Of a stretch of DNA of 43,890 nucleotides, positions 17,168-24,101 are shown piece after piece. The DNA comes from JBKPCD01 sp046727175 (lineage in GTDB: Bacteria > Acidobacteriota > Vicinamibacteria > Vicinamibacterales > 2-12-FULL-66-21). Where the stretch lies: NCBI GenBank assembly GCA_046727175.1, contig JBKPCD010000066.1, positions 1-43,890 of the forward strand, given 5' to 3'. Under the pieces are notes generated by a model. The model saw only the letters and a program-made list of their open reading frames with translations. It ran no database searches and had not been told where the DNA came from. Position 1 is the first letter of the stretch; every line of letters starts with the position of its first letter. The position numbers were made by a program, and so were the translations under genes.

Positions 17168-18439
17168 ATGCCACGAATCCTCATCCTCTCGACGACAACC
17201 GGGTATCAGCTGCGCTCGTTCGCCGACGCGGCAGCGAAGCTGGGTGTTGACCTCGTGTACGCGACCGACCGGTGCCACACGCTCGACGATCCGTGGCAGG
17301 ATGCGGCGATTCCCGTGCGATTTCACGAAGAGGAGGACTCGGTCGCGAGAATTGTGGCCGAAGCGCAAGCCGGTCGCTTCGATGGCATCGTCGCTGTCGG
17401 CGATCGGCCGACGGTCCTCGCCGCGATGGCTGCCGAACGACTTGCGCTGCCCGGGAATCCTCCCGACGCCGCGCGCGCGAGCGCGAACAAGCTCCTGGCT
17501 CGAAGTCGTTACCGTGATGCGGGCCTTGGGGTGCCCTGGTATTACGTCGTACCCGCGAACGCTGGCGGGCGCGCGGCAAGCGAGGATCCTCGCCTGCGTT
17601 TCCCCGCCGTCATCAAACCGCTCGGTCTCTCGGGGAGCCGCGGAGTGATTCGAGTCGATTCACCCAGCGAGTTTGTGACCGCGTTCGAGCGCGTGCGTGC
17701 GCTTCTGAGACGTCGCGACGTGCGCGCGATGCGCAGCGGTCTCGACGATGAAATCCTCGTCGAAGGCTTCATCGACGGCTGCGAGTATGCAGTCGAAGGT
17801 GTGCTCACTTCCGGAACGTTCCAGCCGCTCGCGATTTTCGACAAACCCGATCCGCTCGCCGGTCCGTTTTTCGAGGAGACGATCTACGTGACGCCGCCGG
17901 CCTTGCCGGCCGCCACCGAGGCCGCGATCATCGATCAGTTCCAGCGCGGCGCGCGCGCCCTCGGGCTGGTGCACGGTCCGATTCACGCGGAGTGCCGGCT
18001 GACCGCGGTTGGCATCTTCATCCTGGAGATTGCGGCACGACCGATTGGCGGCCTGTGCTCGAAGGCCCTGAGATTCAGGCGTTTTGATGACGCGACCTCT
18101 CTCGAGGAGATCCTGCTGCGCCATGCGATTGGCGAGGACGTGACTCGATGGCACCGGGAAGCGGCGGCTTCGGCCGTGATGATGATCCCAATCCCGCGGC
18201 GAGGTGTGCTGAGGCGAGTCGACGGCCAGGACGCCGCGCGCGCAGTGCCGCGGGTCGAGGATGTAAGGATTACCGCAAAGACCGATCAACTATTGGAGCC
18301 GCTGCCGGAGGCCGGCAGTTATCTCGGCTTCATCTTCGCGCGAGCAGCAGCTGCCCGCGATGCCGAAGCTGCGGTCCGCGAGGCGCATCGCCGATTGACG
18401 TTCGTCATCGATACGCCAATCGATGTTGCGGCCGTGTAA
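17168..18439 (+). CDS. ATP-grasp ligase-family protein
   Basis: The 423-residue protein has an N-terminal pre-ATP-grasp Rossmann-like domain (ILILSTTTGYQLRSFADAA, with GIVAVGDRPT), then an ATP-grasp fold. The ATP-grasp part has ASANKLLARSRYRDAGLGVPWYYV, FPAVIKPLGLSGSRGVIRVD (Lys and glycine-rich loop), DEILVEGFIDGCEYAVEGVL and HAECRLTAVGIFILEIAARPIGG, which provide the conserved acidic metal ligands. The C-terminal part (about 310-423) resembles the extra domain of carboxylate-amine ligases such as BtrJ-like or carbamoyl-phosphate/PurK relatives. These enzymes form amide or thioester bonds from an acyl-phosphate. The gene follows the radical SAM selenoprotein by 127 bp on the same strand and precedes a convergent yggX gene. 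Co-function with the selenoprotein is inference from adjacency. The substrate is unknown. Confidence 0.85.
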   Translation: MPRILILSTTTGYQLRSFADAAAKLGVDLVYATDRCHTLDDPWQDAAIPVRFHEEEDSVARIVAEAQAGRFDGIVAVGDRPTVLAAMAAERLALPGNPPDAARASANKLLARSRYRDAGLGVPWYYVVPANAGGRAASEDPRLRFPAVIKPLGLSGSRGVIRVDSPSEFVTAFERVRALLRRRDVRAMRSGLDDEILVEGFIDGCEYAVEGVLTSGTFQPLAIFDKPDPLAGPFFEETIYVTPPALPAATEAAIIDQFQRGARALGLVHGPIHAECRLTAVGIFILEIAARPIGGLCSKALRFRRFDDATSLEEILLRHAIGEDVTRWHREAAASAVMMIPIPRRGVLRRVDGQDAARAVPRVEDVRITAKTDQLLEPLPEAGSYLGFIFARAAAARDAEAAVREAHRRLTFVIDTPIDVAAV

Positions 18440-18447
18440 TCGCTTTT

Positions 18448-18729
18448 TCAGCCTTTTGCCTGCTGCGGAACGTAGCCAGGCGGCAGCGCCGCCCCTTCGC
18501 CGAAGAAGAAATCCTCCATGTGTTTCGCAACCAACTCCTGCGCCTCTTTCTGCCACGGCATGAGCCGGTATTCGTTGAGGATCATCTTCATCCGCTCTTC
18601 CCACATCTTCCAGGCTTCAGCAGAGATGTGCTCGTAAATCCTCCGTCCGATTTCGCCGGGCCATGGGGGAGCATCGAGACCTGGCAGTTCCTTCTGGAAC
18701 TTCTGGCAGAAGACCTTCCGGCCGGTCAT
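18448..18729 (-). CDS. yggX: Probable Fe(2+)-trafficking protein, YggX family
   Basis: From ATG 18729 the product is 93 residues, close to the usual 90. It reads MTGRKVFCQKFQKELPGLDAPPWPGE with Cys8, and continues with GRRIYEHISAEAWKMWEERM, LNEYRLMPWQKEAQELVAKHMEDFFFGEG and a GYVP end, all typical of YggX. This family protects iron-sulfur clusters and is linked to iron trafficking. A start at ATG 18774 would add 15 residues (MAECDPPAAQLPAGN) that are not part of the usual fold. It is convergent with the ATP-grasp gene, with only 8 bp between stops. The radical SAM enzyme next door needs a [4Fe-4S] cluster, but a functional link is only suggestive. Confidence 0.9.
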   Translation of the reverse strand: MTGRKVFCQKFQKELPGLDAPPWPGEIGRRIYEHISAEAWKMWEERMKMILNEYRLMPWQKEAQELVAKHMEDFFFGEGAALPPGYVPQQAKG

Positions 18730-19139
18730 ATTGCCGGCGGGCAGTTGGGCGGCGGGGGGATCACACTCGGCCATCTCGGCATCTTAACAGGTTCCCAGTT
18801 CACAGGTTCCAGTTCCCGAGGGTGCCTATCGCTGCAGCGTGCTCGTGCCGATACTACGAAGGCCCGGCATCGCAACCTGGAACTTGGACCCCGAACGAGG
18901 AACCGGGAAGCGATGAACCAGGAACGTGCCGATAAGTGCGAAATGAATGCCTCATGTGTAGGAAAGGGTGTAGCGAATCACTCCAACCAGGAGGGGCCAT
19001 TCGACGCGCTCGGTTCTATCCTCACAATTTTCAGCCATTTACGGGCCAACTCGTCCGTCAATTCCCTCGATTTCGTGGCACACGGTTTGATACGTGGCCC
19101 AGCGGTAGCCACGCGGTCCGTTGCGGAGTGAAAGCAGCA
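18730..19139. other. Gene-poor spacer with GGTTCCAGTTCC word repeats
   Basis: No convincing gene lies here. The stretch 18787-18820 has CAGGTTCCCAGTTCACAGG and GTTCCAGTTCCCGAG words. The stretch about 18870-18925 has the inverted wording (CAACCTGGAACTTGG, CGAGGAACCGGGAAGCG, GAACCAGGAAC). The reading frames that cross the region have no start or composition of a real gene until ATG 19140. Confidence 0.6.
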
Positions 19140-19316
19140 ATGCCGAAAGACGAAGACCCGGGCCCTCCTCCGGAGGAGAGCCCGGACACTCCGACGGACG
19201 AACCCAAACCCGCGCCTGTTCAGGATCCACCGTCCGAACCGGACACACCGCCGTACGTGGTCCGGCCGGCCGTGACTGACAGGCCCCCTTCACAAACGAG
19301 GGTCGACTATGAATGA
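19140..19316 (+). CDS. Small proline/acid-rich protein
   Basis: This 58-residue product (MPKDEDPGPPPEESPDTPTDEPKP...) is about one third Pro and one quarter Asp/Glu, and it is probably disordered. It overlaps the KGG-protein gene by 8 nt (its TGA falls within ATGAATGA), which supports translation as part of a two-gene unit. A GGAG stretch lies 11 nt before the ATG. No family was recognised. It may be a stress or hydration-type protein by neighbourhood, but this is a guess. The composition is also what a spurious GC-rich frame could show, which lowers confidence. Confidence 0.5.
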   Translation: MPKDEDPGPPPEESPDTPTDEPKPAPVQDPPSEPDTPPYVVRPAVTDRPPSQTRVDYE

Positions 19317-19587
19317 TCTAGACAAGACACGCAATCTGGGAGAACGTAGGGAGCGCCGCGGGTTCGCGTCGATGTCTCCCGAGAAGCAGCGAGAGATCGC
19401 GAGCAAAGGCGGTCGTGCCGCCCATCAGAAGGGGACGGCCCACGAGTGGACGTCCGAAGAAGCACGCTCCGCCGGGCGGAAGGGCGGCCAGATCAGCCGA
19501 GGCGGTCGCGGGCGTCTTACCGAACCCCCAGTGACGGGGTCCGAGACGCCATCAGGCAGCGCTGGCGGGTTCGAGAGCCAGCAGTAG
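19309..19587 (+). CDS. KGG-motif small stress-type protein
   Basis: The 92-residue hydrophilic product carries repeated KGG motifs in the form MSPEKQREIASKGGRAAHQKG...SAGRKGGQISRGG. This matches the stress-induced KGG-repeat family (GsiB/YciG-like), in which 20-residue units share the pattern ...I.SKGG.A.... No membrane segment is present. Family members accumulate under desiccation or stress and resemble plant LEA-type proteins. The gene overlaps the preceding proline-rich gene and ends 17 bp before the OmpA start. Confidence 0.8.
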   Translation: MNDLDKTRNLGERRERRGFASMSPEKQREIASKGGRAAHQKGTAHEWTSEEARSAGRKGGQISRGGRGRLTEPPVTGSETPSGSAGGFESQQ

Positions 19588-19604
19588 CACGGAGGCGTGT
19601 GCGT

Positions 19605-21347
19605 ATGGTGAAACGGGTAGCGATGGCGATCGTCGTGACGCTCGCCGGCGTCGCGACGGCCTCTGCCCAGACGTCCGGCAGTGGCCCGGCAGCGTCGCAG
19701 CAGCCACCACCGGCGTCGGCGGGCCAGCAACCCGCTTCGCCGCCACCCCCTGAAGAAACCCGTCCAGCCACGACGACGTTCATGGGGGACACCGGGCTGT
19801 GGTTCGTGCCCACTGGTGAGGTACTTCCCCACAAGCGATGGTCGGTCAGCGCCTATCGCGTGAACTTCGACTACAACCAGGGCTTCACCGACGTCACGAA
19901 CTGGCCCGTGACGTTCGGAGTTGGCGTGAAGGACCGCGCCGAGATCTTCGGCGCGTGGTCCCTCGTCCGGCGGATCGATCGCGACGTGCGCCCGATCTTC
20001 ATCCCGACTCAGCCCGAAGCTGGAGGCCTCGTCAACGAGTATCCCCTCGTTCGTCAGGGGTGGTCGGACAATCAGCTCGGCGATCTCTGGCTCGGTGCGA
20101 AGATTAACCTCGCTTCGGAGTATCACCAGCAGCCGCTGGCATTCGGTGTCCGGGCGATGATCAAGTTGCCCACGGCGAAAGACACCGACGAAGGCGTCGG
20201 CACCGGCAAGGTTGATTTCGCGTTCGATGCGATCGCGAGCAAGGAAATCAATCAGCGCGTAGAGCTGTCCGGGTACGGCGGTCTGATCTTTCGCGGCGAC
20301 CCGGCAGACATCGATCTGTCGAATGGATTCCGCTGGGGCGTCGGGGTCGGCGTGCCTACGCGGCAGCATCTCAGATTCACGGCGGAGTTCCATGGCGAGT
20401 TGTTGTTCGATGACACCCTCCCGTACACTGGCACGGGCCTCGTCGGCGACGATGGTTCGGTTCCGCCCGCGATAACGAACCTCGATAATCCCGCCACAGT
20501 GTCGTTGGGCCTGACCTGGCTGGGGAGGAACGTCTTCGCCGGCGCGGGGCTCAATTGGCGCGTGAATCTCGATGGCCGCAACAAGTTCGGCTCTCCCTTC
20601 GAGGACGTGACTGGCGACGCGCTCGGCTTCCAGGCGCGCATCGGCTATCACCCGGGTGTGCGGGTCTACGTGCCGCCCCCGCCGCCGCCGCCCCCTCCGC
20701 CACCGCCGCCTGCGCCGAAACCCGAGCACACGCTGTCGGTGAAGGCATCATGCAACCCGTGCACGGTGGAGGTCGGCAAGGCCTCGACGGTCACCGCAGC
20801 GGTACAGAGCTCGATCAATTGCGCGGTGACGTACAACTGGAGCGCACCGAGCGGAAGCTTCTCTGATCGGACGGCGCAGAAGACAACGTGGACCGCGCCG
20901 ACGACAGAGGGATCGGTGCCGGTCACCGTGACGGTCACATGTCCGCAGGATGGGAAGACAGCGACCGACACCGTCAACATCCAGGTCATACGACCGGCCG
21001 TCAAGGAGATCACCTTCGAAGACGTGCACTTCGACTTCGATCGCTATTCGCTGCGGCCGGAAGCAACGCGCGCGCTCGACGAAGCGGTCAATGCGCTGAA
21101 GCAGAGTCCCGAGCTGCGGATTCAGATCGAAGGGCACACCTGCAACATCGGGACGGCCGAATACAACCTCGCCCTCGGCGACCGCCGCGCATCGGCGGTG
21201 CGCGACTACCTGACGAGCCGCGGCATTGCAGCGAATCGGCTCGAGACGGTCAGTTACGGCGAGGAACGTCCGAAGCACGACAACTCGCGCGAAGAAACGC
21301 GTCGGCTCAATCGTCGCGCCGCGCTGGTCGTGCGAGTGCAGCGGTGA
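19605..21347 (+). CDS. OmpA-family outer-membrane protein with Ig-like insert
   Basis: The 580-residue product starts at ATG 19605, preceded by GGAGG. It has a signal peptide (MVKRVAMAIVVTLAGVATASAQ), a beta-barrel-like region up to about residue 350, a run of about 13 prolines (20674-20708), then an Ig-like domain with paired cysteines (SVKASCNPCTVEVG, SSINCAVTYNW, VTCPQDG) and an OmpA peptidoglycan-binding domain (VHFDFDRYSLRPEATRALDE, IEGHTCNIGTAEYN, LGDRRASAVRDYLTSRGI, RLNRRAALVV). OmpA-C domains tether the outer membrane to peptidoglycan. The Cys in GHTC is unusual; canonical members often have GHTD. An earlier in-frame start at 19446 would run through the KGG gene and is rejected. Confidence 0.92.
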   Translation: MVKRVAMAIVVTLAGVATASAQTSGSGPAASQQPPPASAGQQPASPPPPEETRPATTTFMGDTGLWFVPTGEVLPHKRWSVSAYRVNFDYNQGFTDVTNWPVTFGVGVKDRAEIFGAWSLVRRIDRDVRPIFIPTQPEAGGLVNEYPLVRQGWSDNQLGDLWLGAKINLASEYHQQPLAFGVRAMIKLPTAKDTDEGVGTGKVDFAFDAIASKEINQRVELSGYGGLIFRGDPADIDLSNGFRWGVGVGVPTRQHLRFTAEFHGELLFDDTLPYTGTGLVGDDGSVPPAITNLDNPATVSLGLTWLGRNVFAGAGLNWRVNLDGRNKFGSPFEDVTGDALGFQARIGYHPGVRVYVPPPPPPPPPPPPPAPKPEHTLSVKASCNPCTVEVGKASTVTAAVQSSINCAVTYNWSAPSGSFSDRTAQKTTWTAPTTEGSVPVTVTVTCPQDGKTATDTVNIQVIRPAVKEITFEDVHFDFDRYSLRPEATRALDEAVNALKQSPELRIQIEGHTCNIGTAEYNLALGDRRASAVRDYLTSRGIAANRLETVSYGEERPKHDNSREETRRLNRRAALVVRVQR

Positions 21348-21497
21348 GCGGAAATCTGACGTGTGACTGAAACGGCCGCGCTGAGCCGTTCACGAATCGG
21401 ACGCCGTTCCGGGTTCTTGATTCGTGAGCGGCTCGCGGTCGGCTCATTCGTGGAACGTCACGCGTCGTGTGATCGTCTGCAGCGGAGCGAGCGGGCC

Positions 21498-21686
21498 ATG
21501 CGGTACGTGCATCTGTACCTGGTGGGATACTTCCTCCTCGTCGCAGGAGCGCTCGCAGCACTCTGGTACGGTGGTGTGCTGCAGCGGATTGCGGCAATGT
21601 GGGTCCTGATCGGCTTGATCATCGCCGTCGGGCTAGGCGTCATGCTCGCCATTTCCGCCGGCAAACCCGAAATCACGCGCGAATGA
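21498..21686 (+). CDS. Small two-helix membrane protein
   Basis: This 62-residue product, MRYVHLYLVGYFLLVAGALA onward, has two predicted transmembrane segments (about 6-24 and 31-54) and a short soluble tail ending KPEITRE. It lies about 150 bp after ompA, and GCGAGCGGGCC precedes the ATG. The earlier in-frame start at 21363 would add 45 residues of Arg-rich sequence with no membrane character. No family was recognised. Confidence 0.6.
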   Translation: MRYVHLYLVGYFLLVAGALAALWYGGVLQRIAAMWVLIGLIIAVGLGVMLAISAGKPEITRE

Positions 21687-21696
21687 GGACAAACGC

Positions 21697-21740
21697 GATT
21701 CAAGGATTCAAGGATTCAAGGATTAGGGAATAGGGATTCG
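21697..21740. repeat. Tandem GATTCAAG word repeat
   Basis: The spacer begins with three tandem copies of GATTCAAG followed by drifting copies (GATTAGGGAATAGGGATTCG). It is not a CRISPR, because unit length is 8 nt and no spacers occur. Confidence 0.65.
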
Positions 21741-21914
21741 AGCGCCTCTCTCCTGCAAACCTCCAGCTTCGCCGCCGCTCTCATCACTTTTGTAGACCCT
21801 GGGCGAGGCTGCTTTTTTGCGCGGCGCAATCCTTCGTAGTCACGGCGCGCGAAAGCATTCCACGAAAAACACGCGAGAGTCGATGGCACGGGATGTGATT
21901 ACACAGCCTCTGCC

Positions 21915-23909
21915 ATGCTTCGAAGCCTCAGGCTGCGAGCGTTTCTCCTGACCTTGTTGCTCGTAAGCACTGCAGGCTGCAAGGAAGAGAAAGGCGTCAA
22001 AGTAGCCAGCTTCCAATTGAACGGCGTTCACGCTGTCTCACAAGGGCAATTGCGAGCCGTTCTGGCAACGGGTAAGAGCTCGCGTTTGCCGTTTGGCGAG
22101 AAACGCTACTTCAGCCGCGAGGAATTCGAGGCCGATCTCAAACGCATCGAGGCGTTCTACAAGGATCGCGGCTATCCTGACGCGCGCGTCAGCTCGTTCG
22201 ATGCGAAGCTGAGTCGCGATCAGTCGTCGGTCGACATCACGATCAACATCACGGAAGGAGAGCCGATCCGCGTCGAGCGAATCGCTCTCGAGGGGCTCGA
22301 GAACCTGCCGCCAGAGCATCGACGCGAGCTCGAAGCGCGCCTGCCGCTGAAAGCCGGCCAGCCACTGGACCGTGCGCTGCTGCAGGCCAGTCGAGAGGCA
22401 GCGCTCGACGAGCTGAAGGACCACGGATATCCGTACGCTGTCGTCCAGGTCCTCGAGGATCAGGGCTCTGCGGAGCGTCAGCGCGTCATCACCTTGCGCG
22501 CCGACGCCGGCGCGCTGGCGCATTTCGGCCCCATCAATATCACCGGCACTTCCAGCGTCGACGAACGCGTCGTCAGGCGGCAGCTCGCGTATCGGCCAGG
22601 GGAGCTCTTTCAGCAAAGCAAAATCGTCGACAGCCAGCGCAATCTGTATCGGCTCGAGCTGTTCCAGTTCGCCAACATTCAACCGCTGGACACGGCAGAG
22701 AGAGCGACGGAAATCCCGACGCGCGTGACCGTCACCGAGGGCAAGCACCGAAAGGTGAACTTCGGCATGGGGTACGGGAGCGAGGAAAACGTGCGCGCGC
22801 AGGTGGACTGGCGCCACGTGAACTTCTTCGGCGGCGCGCGGACGGCAGGCGTGCTGGCGCGATACTCCGGGATCGATCGCGGTGTCAAATTGAACTTCGG
22901 CGAGCCCTACTTCATCTCGCGATCGTACACGTTGAGCCTCACAGGTCAGTACTGGAACAGCGACGAACCGACGCACAAGCTGAAAACTATCGGCGGCAGT
23001 GCGACGGTGACGCGCCGGTTTGGGCGGGGGATTCGCCCAGTCCTTTCATCGAAGACCGAGACGACGCTCTCGATGACGTACAAGAACGAGTGGGAGGAGT
23101 ACTCGATTTCGAATGAGACGCTGCTCGATCCCACGCAGCGCGACGATCTCATTGCGCTCGGTTTCGATCCACGGTGTGGCACGGGTCCACGATGTGGCAT
23201 CGGCGCCGGACAGCTTTCGTCGTTGGGCATCGATGCCGGTCGAAACACCACAGGCAACCTGCTCGACGCCAGACACGGGTATATGGCGACGCTGCACATC
23301 GAGCAGGCCGGTCGATGGCTCCAGGGAGACTTCCATTTTCTTGAGCTGACAGGGGAGGTCCGCTACTACTACTCCATCGGGAATCGCGCCGTCGTCGCCG
23401 TTCGCGCACGCGCCGGCTCCATCGACAGCCTGGCGACCGAGCCCCTGTTCGACACGATTGAGCGCCAGAACTTGATTGCAGAGGGCTTCAATCCCGTGGA
23501 CATCGATTTGGGGAATCAGGCGGTTCCGTTCTTCAAGCGCTATTTTCTCGGCGGCGCGACGAGTCTGCGGGGGTGGGGACGGTACGAAGTCTCGCCGTTG
23601 AGCGGTTTCGGCCTGCCGATTGGCGGCCAATCGGTTCTGAACTTTTCGACCGAAGTGCGCGTGCCGCTCGTCGGCAAGCTTTCGGGCGTGGCATTCGTCG
23701 ACGGTGGCAACGTCTGGAAGAATCCGTGGGACTTCAATCTCAACGACATGCACTACGACGCCGGACCCGGCCTCCGCTACGACACGCCGATCGGTCCGTT
23801 TCGAGTGGACATCGGGTTCCAGCTCGATCGGGTTGAAGGTCTGCTCGTCGACGGCAAGCCGCAAGGACGGCCGTTCAGGATCCATTTCAGCATCGGGCAG
23901 GCGTTCTGA
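21915..23909 (+). CDS. Omp85-superfamily assembly factor (TamA/BamA-like), lipidated N-terminus
   Basis: The 664-residue protein starts with a lipoprotein-type signal (LLTLLLVSTAGC, Cys22). Three POTRA-like units follow: FQLNGVHAVSQGQLRAVL, EPIRVERIALEGLENLPPEH, and FGPINITGTSSVDERVVRRQL. Each has the beta-alpha-alpha pattern. A 16-strand-type barrel occupies about 270-664, with the L6 motif variant LRGWGRYE and a final Phe typical of outer-membrane beta-signals. Omp85 proteins insert barrel proteins or partner TamB. The TamB gene follows 192 bp downstream. A tandem repeat (PRCGTGPRCGIG) lies in a barrel loop around residue 420. A lipidated Omp85 is unusual, as most are only signal-peptide cleaved. 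Confidence 0.88.
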   Translation: MLRSLRLRAFLLTLLLVSTAGCKEEKGVKVASFQLNGVHAVSQGQLRAVLATGKSSRLPFGEKRYFSREEFEADLKRIEAFYKDRGYPDARVSSFDAKLSRDQSSVDITINITEGEPIRVERIALEGLENLPPEHRRELEARLPLKAGQPLDRALLQASREAALDELKDHGYPYAVVQVLEDQGSAERQRVITLRADAGALAHFGPINITGTSSVDERVVRRQLAYRPGELFQQSKIVDSQRNLYRLELFQFANIQPLDTAERATEIPTRVTVTEGKHRKVNFGMGYGSEENVRAQVDWRHVNFFGGARTAGVLARYSGIDRGVKLNFGEPYFISRSYTLSLTGQYWNSDEPTHKLKTIGGSATVTRRFGRGIRPVLSSKTETTLSMTYKNEWEEYSISNETLLDPTQRDDLIALGFDPRCGTGPRCGIGAGQLSSLGIDAGRNTTGNLLDARHGYMATLHIEQAGRWLQGDFHFLELTGEVRYYYSIGNRAVVAVRARAGSIDSLATEPLFDTIERQNLIAEGFNPVDIDLGNQAVPFFKRYFLGGATSLRGWGRYEVSPLSGFGLPIGGQSVLNFSTEVRVPLVGKLSGVAFVDGGNVWKNPWDFNLNDMHYDAGPGLRYDTPIGPFRVDIGFQLDRVEGLLVDGKPQGRPFRIHFSIGQAF

Positions 23910-23910
23910 C

Positions 23911-24025
23911 AGGAGACAGGAGACGGAGTCTAGAAGCTAGAAGTTAGAGCGATCGCGATCACGAACATCGGTCTGAATTGTGGCTCCTCTCACTGAGATT
24001 AACAGAGGACATTCGCGGAGAGGAG
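23911..24025. repeat. GAGACAGGAGAC / TAGAAGCTAG words and CTCCTCTC/GAGAGGAG dyad
   Basis: The spacer between the Omp85 and tamB genes opens with AGGAGACAGGAGACGG and TAGAAGCTAGAAGTTAG words. It then has an inverted pair CTCCTCTC (23984-23991) and GAGAGGAG (24018-24025) around CACTGAGATTAACAGAGG. Confidence 0.55.
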
Positions 24026-24101
24026 AATGAAAGCCGGGCGATCGTGGCGCCAGTCGCTCTGGCTTCTACTTTAACTTCCGCCACCGACACCGAAAGGACC
24101 C

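Noticed and set aside
18936..19139. Upstream extension of the proline-rich small gene (GTG 18936)
   Set aside because: The extra 68 residues have mixed composition and run through spacer sequence; ATG 19140 is simpler.
19446..19604. Longer start for the OmpA-type protein
   Set aside because: It would overlap the KGG gene and place 53 Arg-rich residues before a clear signal peptide that has its own ribosome-binding site.
21697..21740. Tandem GATTCAAG copies as a CRISPR array
   Set aside because: The unit is 8 nt without spacers, and no cas gene is nearby.
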